Origin: Sphingosinicella flava
GTDB lineage: Bacteria > Pseudomonadota > Alphaproteobacteria > Sphingomonadales > Sphingomonadaceae
Assembly: GCF_016025255.1 (NCBI RefSeq)
Contig: NZ_CP065592.1
Span: 1,965,122 to 2,029,121, forward strand
Direction of reading: 5' to 3'
DNA length: 64,000 bases
The notes under the pieces were generated by a model. It had not been told where the DNA came from, did not search any database, and saw nothing but the letters and a program-made list of their open reading frames with translations. The translations under genes and the position numbers were made by a program. Below are positions 1 to 9,567 of this stretch, one piece after another (positions within the stretch are counted from its first letter, which is position 1; each line of letters starts with the position of its first letter).

Positions 1-795
1 GCGGCGGAGAAGGTCGACGCATATGAAATCGGCTTCAAATATGGCGGCCGCGGCTTCACGCTGAACGTCGCCGGTTTCTGGCAGGAGTTCAAAAACTTCC
101 AGCTCAACACCTTCAACGGATCGGTGTTCATCGTCCAGAATATCGGATCCTGCGCGGACGATCTGGGCGGCGGCGACCGCGACGCGTCGGCGGCGACCGG
201 CGCCTGCTCGGGCGACAAGAAAGCGGGCGTGCGCTCGCGCGGGGTCGAGGTTGAAGCCTCGCTTCGCCCGTCGCGCGATCTCAATGTCAATCTCGGCTAT
301 ACCTACGCCCAGACCAAGTACCGGAACAACCTGACCGGTGCGGGCACCGATCCGCTCGATCCGTTCCTGTTCCTGCTGCCGGGCGACAATGTATCGAACG
401 CGCCGGAGCATGTCGTGACGACGTCCGTCTCCTGGACGCCGGAAATCGGCAATAGCGGCCTCACCGGCCTCGTCTATGTCGATAGCCGCATGACGTCGGA
501 CTATAATACCGGCTCCGACCTATTCCCGGAAAAGGAACAGGACGGCTATGCGGTCGTCAACGCCCGCATCGGCGTGCGGGGCCCGGACGAGCGCTGGGCG
601 GTGGAACTTTGGGCGCAGAATTTGCTGGACGAGGAATATCAGCAGGTTGCGTTCAATTCGCCGTTCCAGGGCGCGAACAGCCGGGCGCAGGTCGCGGCTT
701 TCGGGGCACCAGGCTTCGCCACGGCGAACCAGCTCTTCTCGACCTACCTGGCCGAGCCGCGTACCTACGGTCTGACGGTTCGCGGCCGCTTCTAA
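1..795 (+). CDS. TonB-dependent receptor, C-terminal part (5' end outside window)
   Basis: Open from the first base in frame 1 and therefore cut by the window edge; about 264 residues remain. The fragment alternates amphipathic strands and loops typical of an outer-membrane beta barrel (for example AYEIGFKYGG, LNLGY-like and WAVELWAQNLLDEEYQQ segments) and finishes on a strand ending in Phe (RTYGLTVRGRF), the usual C-terminal signature for BAM-dependent insertion. WAQNLLDEEYQ is the conserved penultimate region of TonB-dependent receptors. The plug domain and TonB box are not in the window, so the substrate (siderophore, vitamin B12, sugar or other) cannot be judged. GC content and codon use are like the neighbours, unlike the receptor at 49.7 kb. 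A strong terminator follows at once. Confidence 0.9.
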   Translation, partial: AAEKVDAYEIGFKYGGRGFTLNVAGFWQEFKNFQLNTFNGSVFIVQNIGSCADDLGGGDRDASAATGACSGDKKAGVRSRGVEVEASLRPSRDLNVNLGYTYAQTKYRNNLTGAGTDPLDPFLFLLPGDNVSNAPEHVVTTSVSWTPEIGNSGLTGLVYVDSRMTSDYNTGSDLFPEKEQDGYAVVNARIGVRGPDERWAVELWAQNLLDEEYQQVAFNSPFQGANSRAQVAAFGAPGFATANQLFSTYLAEPRTYGLTVRGRF

Positions 796-816
796 GCGCC
801 CGCATCTTTAAGGCAG

Positions 817-855
817 AAAGGGCCTCCTGTTTTCGAACAGGGGGCCTTTTCCTTA
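817..855 (+). terminator. Rho-independent terminator after the receptor
   Basis: A 15-bp stem (817-831 with 836-850, two G-U pairs) closes on a TTCG tetraloop and its 3' arm runs into CCTTTTCC. It lies 22 bases after the receptor stop codon. Confidence 0.85.
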
Positions 856-866
856 CCAACGTCTAT

Positions 867-957
867 TGGGCTCCGGCCCTCCGGCGCAGCGCAAATAAAC
901 TACGGCCGCCCAACGGTATCGAAAGAACGGCTGGGTTCCGGCCTGCGCCGGAACACA
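867..957. repeat. Nested inverted repeat, REPIN-like (degenerate copy)
   Basis: Two imperfect hairpins, GGGCTCCGGCCCTCCGGCGC at about 867 and GGTTCCGGCCTGCGCCGGAA at about 933, both in the CTGGG(C/T)TCCGGC...GCCGGA pattern seen at the other copies. Lies between the receptor terminator and the glnD stop codon. Confidence 0.55.
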
Positions 958-964
958 AAGAGGC

Positions 965-3727
965 TTAAGCTGCGTTCCGCGCTTTTATTGGCCGCTCGCC
1001 ACCCGCCGCGGCCGCCAAATGCTTGTGAAGCGCCTTGAGCTTGGCCGGGCTTTCGATCTTTCCGCCCTTGGCATCGGTCAGATAGAAGACGTCGACCGCG
1101 CGTTCGCCATAGGTGGCGATGTGGGCGGAATGGATGCTCATTTTCGACTGCAGGATCGCGCCCGCCAGGCCGCTCAGCAAGGCGGCGCGATCGCGGGCGT
1201 TGACCTCGACGATCGTGTAGCGGCTCGACGCCTCGTTATCGATGAACACGGCGGGTTGAATGGGGAAGGCTTCGGCACGCGGCAGGGGCAACGCGCGCGC
1301 TTCAAGCCGGGCAATCTCAGGCTCATGGCCTGAGGCGGCGGCGAGCACTGCCTTTTCCAATCGCTCGAGCTGGTAACGGTCGCAGCAAGGCGCGCCGTCC
1401 GCGCCCTGAACCAGAAAATTGTCGAGCGCCATGCCGTCCAAGGTCGTGTGAATGCGCGCGTCGATGATATTGCCGCCGCCCAAGCTGATCGCCGCCGCGG
1501 TGCGGTAGAAGAGGCCTGGTTGATCCTTGGCATAAAGGGTGATCAGGGTTGCGCCCCGCTCCTCCTCCGCATTGAGCGCGAGCGCCGGTCCGCCGTCGGG
1601 AATCCGGTCGGCTTCGTCCATCAGCCGGGCGTTGCGCTCCACAACGTCCAGCGGCTCGGCGAGCCAATAGGAATCGGCGAACCGCGTAGTGAGCCGGGCG
1701 AAGCGGCTATCGTCCCAGCGGAGGCGGGCGGCAAGGTCGTCCTGGATGGCGGCGATCCGTTCGGCGCGGCCCTTTTGCTTGTGGCCGAGCCGCAAAAGCT
1801 CCTCCGCGCTTTCGAAAAGGGTGCGCAGCAGCTGTCGCTTCCAGCCGTTCCAGACGCCCGGACCCACGGCGCGAATGTCGACGACGGTGAGCATCAGGAG
1901 GAGGCGCAGCCGCTCCGGGCTTTTTACCCGCTCCGCGAAATCGGCGATGGTTTCGGGGTCGCTGAGGTCGCGCTTGAAGGCGGTCGCGGACATGAGGAGA
2001 TGCCAGCGCACCAGCCAGGCGACCGTCTGGGTTTCGGCTTCGTCGAGGCCGAGACGGGGGCAGAGGTGGTCCGCAATTTCGGCACCGAGGATGCTGTGGT
2101 CGCCGCCCCGACCCTTGGCGATGTCGTGGAGAAGGACGGCGACGTAGAGCGCGCGCCGCGATGAGATGCGCTTGAAGAGGCCAGTGGAGAGCGGGTGATC
2201 TTCCTTCAACTCCCCCTTCTCGATGCGGGAGAGAAGGCCGATGGCGCGGATCGAATGCTCGTCGACTGTGTAGTGATGATACATGTCGAACTGCATCTGC
2301 GCGACGACGCGGCCGAAATCGGGCACGAAGCGGCCGAACACGCCCGCCTCGTTCATCCAGCGCAATACGGTTTCCGGATCGCGCGGGCTGGTGAGCACGT
2401 CGAGGAAGAGGGCGTTGGCGCGTCTGTCCGCCCGCACGGCGGCGTCGATCAGCTTGGCGTCCCGCCCTGCCGCCCGCATGGCAAGGGGGTGGATTTCGAG
2501 GTTGTGAAGGTCCGCGAGGGCGAACATCTGGATGAGGCGGACGGGATCACGGCCAAGAAAATCGTCGGAGGGGAGGGCGAGGCGGCCCTTGTCGAGGACG
2601 AAGCCTTCGAGCTTGCGCGGGCGGCGGCGCAGGGTGGGGAGGCCGAAGCGGCGTTCCTTCTGCGCGAACTTCTCGTCCAAGTGCGCAAGGAAGAGACCAG
2701 TCAAATCGCCCACCGCTTTCGCGGTCAGAAAATAATGCTGCATGAACCGCTCGACCGCCGAGCGCCCCGGGCGGTTGGCATAATGCATCCGTTCCGCGAT
2801 CTCGCGCTGGACATCGAAGGTCAGGCGCTCCTCCGGCCGTCCGGCGAGGATGTGGAGGTGGCAGCGCACCGCCCATAGGAAACGCTCGGCCTTCTGGAAG
2901 CGGCGGAGTTCATCGGGGGTGAGCAGGCCTTTTTCGACCAGGTCCGGGACGGACGTCACGCGATAGGCATATTTGCCGATCCAATAGAGGGTGTGAAGAT
3001 CGCGCAGGCCGCCTTTGCCATCCTTCACATTGGGTTCGACGACGTAGCGGCTGTCGCCCAATTTGCGGTGGCGGGCGTCGCGTTCCTCCAATTTTTCGTT
3101 GACGAAGGCCCCCGCCTTGTCACCCACGACCTCACGCCAGAAGCGGGCAACGACCTCGTCATGCAGCCGCTCGTCGCCCCAGAGATAGCGGGATTCGAGG
3201 ATGGCGGTGCGGACGGTATGGTCCTTCATCGCCGCGCCAATCGTCTCGTCGAGGCTGCGGCTGCTATGGCCGATCTTCAGGCCCAGATCCCACAGCATGT
3301 AGAGCATCGATTCGATCGCCTGTTCGGGCCAGCCATTGGGCTTCCAGGGGGTGATGAAAGCGATGTCGACGTCCGAATGGAGCGCCATTTCGCCGCGCCC
3401 ATAGCCGCCGACGGCGAGCAGCAGCAGCCGCTCGGCCGCGGTCGGATTGGCGAGCGGATGAAGGTGCGTCACGGTAAAATCGTGGACGAGGCGCAGGATT
3501 TGGTCGGTGAGGAAGGCGTAAGCCGCCGCGATTTCCGTGCCTGCGTAAGGCGTTTCGGCGAGGCGGCGGGCGATTTCGGCGCGGCCCGAGGCCAAGGCTT
3601 TCTTCAGAAGGTCAACCGCCTTTTGCCGCCGTCCTTCCTCGCGGCCGATCGCATCCAGCCGGTCGGCGAGCGCGCGCCGGTCAATGATGGCGCGCCGGTT
3701 GGGAATCGCTGTGTCGCGGATCGGCAT
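965..3727 (-). CDS. glnD: Bifunctional [protein-PII] uridylyltransferase/uridylyl-removing enzyme GlnD
   Basis: Nitrogen-status sensor that uridylylates PII (GlnB/GlnK) when glutamine is low and removes UMP when it is high. The 920 residues have the full family architecture: a nucleotidyltransferase domain with the GGYGRGE signature at 107-113 and the catalytic S-D-x-D (Asp119, Asp121); an HD hydrolase domain with His534-Asp535 (LLHDIAKGRGGDH); and two C-terminal ACT domains at about 727-800 and 837-910 that bind glutamine. Length is normal. It lies 86 bases downstream of mutS on the same strand, with a REPIN-like element between, so co-transcription is possible but not assured. The ATG start fits the N-terminus of other GlnD proteins. 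Confidence 0.95.
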   Translation of the reverse strand: MPIRDTAIPNRRAIIDRRALADRLDAIGREEGRRQKAVDLLKKALASGRAEIARRLAETPYAGTEIAAAYAFLTDQILRLVHDFTVTHLHPLANPTAAERLLLLAVGGYGRGEMALHSDVDIAFITPWKPNGWPEQAIESMLYMLWDLGLKIGHSSRSLDETIGAAMKDHTVRTAILESRYLWGDERLHDEVVARFWREVVGDKAGAFVNEKLEERDARHRKLGDSRYVVEPNVKDGKGGLRDLHTLYWIGKYAYRVTSVPDLVEKGLLTPDELRRFQKAERFLWAVRCHLHILAGRPEERLTFDVQREIAERMHYANRPGRSAVERFMQHYFLTAKAVGDLTGLFLAHLDEKFAQKERRFGLPTLRRRPRKLEGFVLDKGRLALPSDDFLGRDPVRLIQMFALADLHNLEIHPLAMRAAGRDAKLIDAAVRADRRANALFLDVLTSPRDPETVLRWMNEAGVFGRFVPDFGRVVAQMQFDMYHHYTVDEHSIRAIGLLSRIEKGELKEDHPLSTGLFKRISSRRALYVAVLLHDIAKGRGGDHSILGAEIADHLCPRLGLDEAETQTVAWLVRWHLLMSATAFKRDLSDPETIADFAERVKSPERLRLLLMLTVVDIRAVGPGVWNGWKRQLLRTLFESAEELLRLGHKQKGRAERIAAIQDDLAARLRWDDSRFARLTTRFADSYWLAEPLDVVERNARLMDEADRIPDGGPALALNAEEERGATLITLYAKDQPGLFYRTAAAISLGGGNIIDARIHTTLDGMALDNFLVQGADGAPCCDRYQLERLEKAVLAAASGHEPEIARLEARALPLPRAEAFPIQPAVFIDNEASSRYTIVEVNARDRAALLSGLAGAILQSKMSIHSAHIATYGERAVDVFYLTDAKGGKIESPAKLKALHKHLAAAAGGERPIKARNAA

Positions 3728-3740
3728 GTCGATAGTGTAG

Positions 3741-3810
3741 TGCGTTCCTGCGCAAGCAGGAACCCAGCGGCACCGGTGGTATGACTGGGCTCCTGCTTTC
3801 GCAGGAGCAC
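3741..3810. repeat. Nested inverted repeat, REPIN-like
   Basis: Two short hairpins (TTCCTGCGCAAGCAGGAA and CTCCTGCTTTCGCAGGAG) that are near reverse complements of each other, separated by about 25 bases. Lies between the mutS stop and the glnD start. The core here reads CCTGC rather than CCGGC, as in the copy at 40428. Confidence 0.85.
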
Positions 3811-3813
3811 TGA

Positions 3814-6432
3814 CTAGCTTTGCTCCGCCGCCAGCCGCTTCAATTGGTAGACGAGATCGAGCGCCTCGCGGGGGCTGAGCGCGTCTGCGTCGACCCCGGC
3901 GAGCATCTCGATCAAGGGATCAGGGGCAGTATCCTCTTGCGCGGCGGTCGCGGCGAAAAGGGGGAGGTCGTCGAGGCCTGCCGCAATGCCGCCGGTCGCG
4001 GCTTTCCCTTCCTCGAGCTTCGCCAGCACCGCCTTGGCGCGGGCGAGGACGGGCGGGGGCATGCCCGCGAGCTTGGCGACGGCGAGGCCGTAGCTGCGGT
4101 CGGCCGGGCCTTCGGCGACTTCGTGGAGAAAGACGAGCTCACCCTTCCACTCGCGCGCGCGGACATGGTGGAGGGAGAGGGCGTCCAATCGCTCGGCGAG
4201 ACGGGTCAGCTCGTGATAATGGGTGGCGAACAGGCAGCGGCACTTGTTGCGGTCGTGAATGCCCTCCACCACCGCCCAGGCGATGGCGAGACCATCATAA
4301 GTGGAAGTGCCGCGCCCGACTTCGTCGAGAATGACGAAGCTCCGCTCCGTCGCCTGGGCGAGAATGGCGGCGGTTTCGACCATCTCGACCATGAAGGTGG
4401 ATCGGCCGCGCGCGAGATTGTCCGAGGCGCCGACGCGGCTGAACAGGCGGTCGACCGGGCCGAGCACGGCCCTTGCGGCGGGCACGTAGGATCCCGCCTG
4501 GGCGAGCACCGCGATCAGTGCGTTCTGGCGCAGGAAGGTCGATTTGCCGCCCATGTTCGGGCCGGTGACGAGCCACAGGCGGGAGGCTTCGGACAGGCCG
4601 CAATCGTTGGCGACGAAGCGCGCGCCGCTGGCCTTCAGGGCTTCTTCCACGACCGGATGGCGGCCGCCCTCGACCTCGAAGCAATTGCGATCCTCGAATT
4701 GCGGACGGCACCAGCCGCCTTCCGCCGCGCGCTCGGCGAGCGCGGCGGCGACGTCCAGGCGGGCAAGCGCGTCGGCGGCGGCGGCGATGGGATGGGCGCG
4801 CTTCAGGGCTTCGGCAATCAGTTCTTCCAGATGCGCCGCCTCGGCCGCCAGCGCGTGGGCGCCCGCCTGGCCGACGCGCATCGCCTGTTCATGAAGGTCG
4901 GGTGCGTTGAAGCGGACGACGCCGGCGAGGGTCTGGCGGTGGGTGAAGCCCGAATCCGCGGCCATTAGCGGATCGGCGTGCCGCGCCGAAACTTCGATAT
5001 GATAGCCGAGCACGGCATTATGCCTGATCTTCAAGGTCGCGATGCCGGTCTGCTGGCGGTAGCGTGCCTCCAGCGCCGCGATGGCGCGGCGCCCCTCGCC
5101 ACCCGTGCTGCGGAGCGCGTCGAGGGCGGCGTCATAGCCTTCGGCGATATAGCCGCCGCCCGCGGTGTCGATGGGCGGCGCGGGGACGAGAGCGCGGGAG
5201 AGGAGATCGACCAGAGCGCCGTGGCCAGTGAGGGCGGGAAGCAGGGCGTCGAGCAAGGTAGGCCGCTCTCCGCGCGCGGCGAGCCTGTCGTGAAGGCGTC
5301 TGGCTTCGTCGAGACCGTCGCGGAGTTGGCCGAGATCGCGCGGACTGCCGCGCCCCGCCACTAAGCGGCCGAGGGCGCGGCCGATGTCGGGCAGGGCTTT
5401 CAATTGGCGGCGGAGGCCGTCGCGCAGGCCCGCATCGCCTTCGAAGAGGGTGACAAGGTCCAGCCGCTCGCCGATCCTTGCCGGATCGAGCAGGGGCGCG
5501 CCGATGTCGGCGGCGAGCAGGCGGGCGCCAGCGCCGGTGACGGTGCGGTCGACGGCGGCGAGCAGGCTGCCCGCGCGGGTGCCGGCTTGCGAGACGCATA
5601 GCTCCAGGCTTTCGCGCGTCGCGGCATCGATCATCATATGCCCGTCGGCGCGGCGCGGCGCGGGCGGGCGGAGGAAGGGCAGCGAGTCGCGCGCCACTTC
5701 GTCGAGATAGGCGAGGAGGCCGCCCGCCGCGCAGAGCGCCGCGCGGTCGAACTGGCCGAAGCCGTCGAGGGTGGCGACCTCGAACCGCTCCTTCAGGTGC
5801 CGTTCGGCGGTCACGCTGTCGAAGCCGCTGCGCCGCTCGCGCAGGTCGCATCCGGCCAGGGCTTCGTAATGTTCGGGGGCCACAACCTCCGAGGCGGCGA
5901 GGCGGGCGAGTTCCGCATCGAGCGCGCCGGGAGCGACGGAAAAGAGCTCGAACAGGCCGGTCGACACGTCCGCTGCCGCGATGCCGTAGCGCTCGCCGAC
6001 CTTCGCGACCGCCGCCAGCCAGTTGGCGGCGCGGCTGTCGAGCAGGGCTTCCTCGGTCAGCGTGCCCGCCGTCACGACGCGGACGATGGCGCGCGACACC
6101 AGGGTCTTGCCGCCGCGCTTCTTGGCCTCGGCGGGGCTTTCGGTCTGCTCGGCGATGGCGACGCGGAAGCCGCTTTTGATAAGGCGGGCGAGATAGGCCT
6201 CGGCGGCGTGGACGGGAACGCCGCACATCGGCACCGGTTCGCCGTCATGCTCGCCGCGCGCGGTCAGCGCGATGTCGAGGCACCCCGCAGCGGCCTTGGC
6301 ATCGTCGAAGAACAGCTCGAAGAAATCGCCCATGCGGTAGAAGAGCAGGCAATCGGACGCCTCGGCCTTGAGCGCCAGATATTGCGCCATCATCGGGGTC
6401 GGCCCGCCGTCCGTCTTCGCCTTCGTCGCCAT
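3814..6432 (-). CDS. mutS: DNA mismatch repair protein MutS
   Basis: Mismatch-binding ATPase that starts post-replicative repair. The 872 residues carry the mismatch-reading F-x-E motif (GDFFEL, Phe37 and Glu39; most MutS proteins have GDFYE), the connector, lever and clamp regions, Walker A GPNMGGKST at 624-632, Walker B with Asp703-Glu704 (ILDEVGRGTSTYDG) and the composite-site FATHYHELT. The frame stays open upstream to 6546, but that extension runs through a REPIN-like palindrome and gives nonsense sequence; MATKAKTDGGPTPMMAQY at 6432 matches the normal N-terminus. Reads towards glnD; diverges from maeB across 175 bases. Confidence 0.96.
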   Translation of the reverse strand: MATKAKTDGGPTPMMAQYLALKAEASDCLLFYRMGDFFELFFDDAKAAAGCLDIALTARGEHDGEPVPMCGVPVHAAEAYLARLIKSGFRVAIAEQTESPAEAKKRGGKTLVSRAIVRVVTAGTLTEEALLDSRAANWLAAVAKVGERYGIAAADVSTGLFELFSVAPGALDAELARLAASEVVAPEHYEALAGCDLRERRSGFDSVTAERHLKERFEVATLDGFGQFDRAALCAAGGLLAYLDEVARDSLPFLRPPAPRRADGHMMIDAATRESLELCVSQAGTRAGSLLAAVDRTVTGAGARLLAADIGAPLLDPARIGERLDLVTLFEGDAGLRDGLRRQLKALPDIGRALGRLVAGRGSPRDLGQLRDGLDEARRLHDRLAARGERPTLLDALLPALTGHGALVDLLSRALVPAPPIDTAGGGYIAEGYDAALDALRSTGGEGRRAIAALEARYRQQTGIATLKIRHNAVLGYHIEVSARHADPLMAADSGFTHRQTLAGVVRFNAPDLHEQAMRVGQAGAHALAAEAAHLEELIAEALKRAHPIAAAADALARLDVAAALAERAAEGGWCRPQFEDRNCFEVEGGRHPVVEEALKASGARFVANDCGLSEASRLWLVTGPNMGGKSTFLRQNALIAVLAQAGSYVPAARAVLGPVDRLFSRVGASDNLARGRSTFMVEMVETAAILAQATERSFVILDEVGRGTSTYDGLAIAWAVVEGIHDRNKCRCLFATHYHELTRLAERLDALSLHHVRAREWKGELVFLHEVAEGPADRSYGLAVAKLAGMPPPVLARAKAVLAKLEEGKAATGGIAAGLDDLPLFAATAAQEDTAPDPLIEMLAGVDADALSPREALDLVYQLKRLAAEQS

Positions 6433-6474
6433 GGGACAAGCGATAAAGGCTGGATAGGCTGTGACAAGGTTCAT

Positions 6475-6545
6475 TGTGTTCCGGCGAAGGCCGGAACCCA
6501 GCCGTTCGACCGGCGCCGCTGGGCTCCGGCTTTCGCCGGAGCACA
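6475..6545. repeat. Nested inverted repeat, REPIN-like
   Basis: Hairpins TTCCGGCGAAGGCCGGAA and CTCCGGCTTTCGCCGGAG flank a 25-base centre and are near reverse complements. Unusually for this window it sits between two divergent genes (mutS and maeB), so it lies in a promoter region rather than after a stop codon. Confidence 0.85.
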
Positions 6546-6607
6546 ACAGGGTTCAACTCTTCAAAAATGGCCTCTAGAGGAAGGCGACCAATGGGAGACT
6601 TCGGCGC

Positions 6608-8869
6608 ATGAGCGAAAGCAATATCACCTTTTCCGAAGCCGAAGCCCTGCACTTCCATGCCAAGGGCCGCCCCGGAAAGATCGAGATCGTGGCGTCGAAG
6701 CCGATGGCGACGCAGCGCGACCTCTCCCTTGCTTATTCCCCCGGCGTCGCGGTGCCGGTGCGCGCGATCGCCGCCAATCCCGCCTGCGCCTATGATTATA
6801 CCGCCAAGGGCAACCTCGTCGCCGTCATCTCCAACGGCACGGCGATCCTCGGCCTCGGCAATCTCGGCGCGCTGGCGTCGAAACCGGTGATGGAAGGCAA
6901 AGCGGTGCTCTTCAAACGCTTCGCCGATGTCGACTCGATCGACCTCGAACTCGCGACCGAGGATGTCGATGCGTTCGTGAACGCGGTCGCGCTGCTCGAG
7001 CCGAGCTTCGGCGGCATCAACCTGGAGGATATCGCCGCGCCGTCCTGCTTCATCATCGAGCAGGCGTTGCGCGAACGGATGAACATTCCGGTCTTTCACG
7101 ACGATCAGCACGGCACGGCGATCATCACCGCCGCCGGGATCATCAATGCCTGCCTGTTGACGGGGCGCGCTCTGAAGGACGTGAAGGTCGTGGTGAACGG
7201 CGCGGGCGCGGCGGCGATCGCCTGCACGGAGCTCATCAAAGCGATGGGCGTGCGCCACGATCATGTCATCATGTGCGACCGGCAGGGCGTCATCTATCAG
7301 GGCCGCGAAGGCGGGATGGACCAGTGGAAGTCCGCCCATGCGATCGCGACCGACGCGCGGACGCTTAAAGAAGCGCTGGCGGGCGCCGACATCTTCCTCG
7401 GCCTCTCCGCCGCCGGAGCGCTGAAGCCCGATATGGTGACGGACATGGCGGCGCAGCCGATCATCTTCGCCATGGCCAATCCGGATCCGGAGATATTGCC
7501 GACCGAGGCAAAGGCGGCGCGGCCCGACGCCATCGTCGCGACCGGACGCTCGGACTATCCCAATCAAGTCAACAATGTGCTGGGCTTCCCCTTCATCTTC
7601 CGCGGCGCGCTCGACGTGCGGGCGACGACGATCAACGACGAGATGAAGATCGCGGCGGCCCATGCCATCGCCGAACTCGCCCGGCAGCAGGTGCCGGAAG
7701 AAGTGGCGGCGGCCTATGGCGGCAAGGCGCAGAGCTTCGGCCCCGATTACATCATCCCCGCCCCCTTCGATCCGCGCCTCATGGAAATGGTGCCCACCGC
7801 CGTCGCCCAGGCGGCGATGGACAGCGGAGTCGCGCAGAAGGGGATCGAGGACATGGCGGCCTATCGCATGGCCCTGCGCGCGCGGATGAACCCGACCACG
7901 TCCGTCCTGACTCTTGCTTACGAAGCGGCGCGTGCCAATCCGCGCCGGGTGATCTTCGCGGAAGGCGAAGAAGAAGTGGTGCTTCGCGCCGCCGTCGCCT
8001 TCCGCGAGGGAGGCTACGGCATTCCGGTGCTGGTCGGACGCGACGATGTGCACGACCGCTTGCGCGCGATGGGCGTCGCGGACCCTGAATCCTACGAGGT
8101 GCATAACAGCCGCAATTCGCCGCTCGTGCCCCGTATGATCGACCATCTCTACGCTCGCCTGCAGCGGCGCGGCTATCTCGCCCGCGAGGTCGAGCGGATG
8201 GTGAAGCAGGACCGCAACACCTTCGCCGCCGCGCTTCTGGCGCTCGGCGAGGGCGATGCGCTGATCAGCGGCGTCACCCGGCCTTACGCGCAGACCTACA
8301 GCCAGCTGCGGCGCGTGATCGACGCGGCGGGCGCCGTGACGCCGTTCGGCATGCATGTCCTGGTCGGGCAAAGCCACACCGTGTTCATGGCCGACACGAC
8401 GGTGACCGAGCGGCCGACCGCGACCCAGCTTGCCGACATCGCCGAGCACGCGGCGGCCGTCGCCCGCCGCATGGGGCACGAGCCGCGCGTCGCCTTCCTG
8501 TCTTATTCCAATTTCGGCAATCCGGAGGGGAAATGGCTCGACAACGTGCGCGACGCCGTGACCCTGCTCGATCAGCGGCAGACCGATTTCGAATATGAAG
8601 GGGAAATGTCGCCGGACGTCGCCCTCAATCCAGCGATGGCGGACAAATATCCGTTCATCCGTCTGTCGGGACCGGCCAACATCCTCGTCATGCCCGGCCT
8701 GCAATCGGCCAATTTGTCGGCGAAATTGCTGCGCGAGCTGGGCGGCGATTCGGTGATCGGGCCGATCCTCGTCGGCATGGACCAGCCGGTGCAGATCGCG
8801 CCGATGTCGGCGACCGCATCGGATCTCGTCACGCTCGCCGTCCTGTCGGCGGGAGGAATTGCCCGCTGA
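6608..8869 (+). CDS. maeB: NADP-dependent malic enzyme with phosphotransacetylase-like domain
   Basis: Decarboxylates malate to pyruvate with reduction of NAD(P), feeding acetyl-CoA and NADPH supply. At 753 residues it is the long, MaeB-type form: the malic enzyme part fills roughly 1-430, with the catalytic SLAYSPGVA segment (Tyr43), the metal/substrate region [13 protein letters not shown] and a nucleotide-binding [11 protein letters not shown] segment; the C-terminal 320 residues form a phosphate acetyltransferase-like domain that in this family is thought to be regulatory rather than catalytic. ATG start at 6608. Monocistronic: divergent from mutS, followed by a REPIN-like element. A long antisense reading frame covers much of this gene and is treated as a coding shadow. 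Confidence 0.95.
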   Translation: MSESNITFSEAEALHFHAKGRPGKIEIVASKPMATQRDLSLAYSPGVAVPVRAIAANPACAYDYTAKGNLVAVISNGTAILGLGNLGALASKPVMEGKAVLFKRFADVDSIDLELATEDVDAFVNAVALLEPSFGGINLEDIAAPSCFIIEQALRERMNIPVFHDDQHGTAIITAAGIINACLLTGRALKDVKVVVNGAGAAAIACTELIKAMGVRHDHVIMCDRQGVIYQGREGGMDQWKSAHAIATDARTLKEALAGADIFLGLSAAGALKPDMVTDMAAQPIIFAMANPDPEILPTEAKAARPDAIVATGRSDYPNQVNNVLGFPFIFRGALDVRATTINDEMKIAAAHAIAELARQQVPEEVAAAYGGKAQSFGPDYIIPAPFDPRLMEMVPTAVAQAAMDSGVAQKGIEDMAAYRMALRARMNPTTSVLTLAYEAARANPRRVIFAEGEEEVVLRAAVAFREGGYGIPVLVGRDDVHDRLRAMGVADPESYEVHNSRNSPLVPRMIDHLYARLQRRGYLAREVERMVKQDRNTFAAALLALGEGDALISGVTRPYAQTYSQLRRVIDAAGAVTPFGMHVLVGQSHTVFMADTTVTERPTATQLADIAEHAAAVARRMGHEPRVAFLSYSNFGNPEGKWLDNVRDAVTLLDQRQTDFEYEGEMSPDVALNPAMADKYPFIRLSGPANILVMPGLQSANLSAKLLRELGGDSVIGPILVGMDQPVQIAPMSATASDLVTLAVLSAGGIAR

Positions 8870-8876
8870 CATTTCA

Positions 8877-8945
8877 GTGCTCCGGCGAAAGCCGGAGCCC
8901 AGCGGCACTAGTCGAATGACTGGGCTCCGGCTTTCGCCGGAGCAC
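8877..8945. repeat. Nested inverted repeat, REPIN-like (best-preserved copy)
   Basis: The hairpin CTCCGGCGAAAGCCGGAG at the left and CTCCGGCTTTCGCCGGAG at the right are exact reverse complements, each also self-complementary, extended by GTG...CCCAG and CTGGG...CAC. Lies between the convergent maeB and bamE stop codons. Confidence 0.9.
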
Positions 8946-8960
8946 AAATCTGCCTGTCTC

Positions 8961-9434
8961 TTATTGCGGCGTGGGGTTGGTGCCCGCGCCCGGCGCGCCG
9001 ACGGTGCCGATATTGCCGAACAGCTCCTCCAGGAAGCTGCGGTCGCGGCCGAGCGTCGGCGTCTTTTCGTCATAAGGCTGGATCGAGGCGACCTTGTCGA
9101 TGCCGGTGCGCTCGGTGGTAAGCACGTTGCCGGCTTCGTCGAAGCGAATGTGCAGCACCGACTGAGTCGCGGGGCGCGGCAGGTTGAAGCCGAACTGCTT
9201 CGTGACGCGCGTCACATAATACCAGTCGCGCTGGTCGAATTGGCCGACGAAAGTCGGACGGCCCAGCGTGCCCGCCACGGACTCGCGATTGTCGACGCCG
9301 GGCTGGATGGAGGCGGTCAGCACCGGATCCTGCATATAGCCCTGACGGTCGGTGATCTGGCCGCAGGCGGAAACGAGCGCGCTGGCGGCGAGGAGGGAGG
9401 CCAAAGCGACGCTTCGTCCGATCCGGAGGGTCAT
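8961..9434 (-). CDS. bamE: Outer membrane protein assembly factor BamE (SmpA/OmlA family lipoprotein)
   Basis: Small periplasm-facing lipoprotein of the beta-barrel assembly machine that inserts outer-membrane proteins. From MTLRIGRSVA the protein has 157 residues with a lipoprotein signal peptide and lipobox VSAC (Cys24), followed by the BamE core: VDNRESVAGTLGRPTFVGQFDQRDWYYV matches the conserved turn and strand region. The frame is open further upstream to 9596, but that part would place 54 non-signal residues before the lipobox and runs into the opposite gene. Convergent with maeB; divergent from the CBP3-like gene at 9568. Confidence 0.93.
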   Translation of the reverse strand: MTLRIGRSVALASLLAASALVSACGQITDRQGYMQDPVLTASIQPGVDNRESVAGTLGRPTFVGQFDQRDWYYVTRVTKQFGFNLPRPATQSVLHIRFDEAGNVLTTERTGIDKVASIQPYDEKTPTLGRDRSFLEELFGNIGTVGAPGAGTNPTPQ

Positions 9435-9567
9435 GCTGAATAAACTCCTGAAAACATCCGGTGCACGCTTTGCCCCGGCGTCCGCCTTGCAGGCCGCGAT
9501 TGGAAACCCCAATATGCGCTCCTGCACCGGCGGCGCAAGTCCGTCCGGGCGACAAGAGGAAAACCCA

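Noticed and set aside
3741-3810. CRISPR-like repeat pair
   Set aside because: Only two inverse hairpins with one centre, no direct repeats or spacers; the element belongs to the REPIN-like family.
6433-6546. Longer MutS start
   Set aside because: The extra 38 codons translate a REPIN-like palindrome; the family N-terminus begins at 6432.
6245-9073. 942-codon open frame antisense to maeB and overlapping the mutS start
   Set aside because: Composition is His/Arg/Asp-rich shadow sequence of a GC-rich gene, without domain-like segments; maeB on the plus strand is certain. Its C-terminal end only looks meaningful where it runs across mutS codons in another phase.
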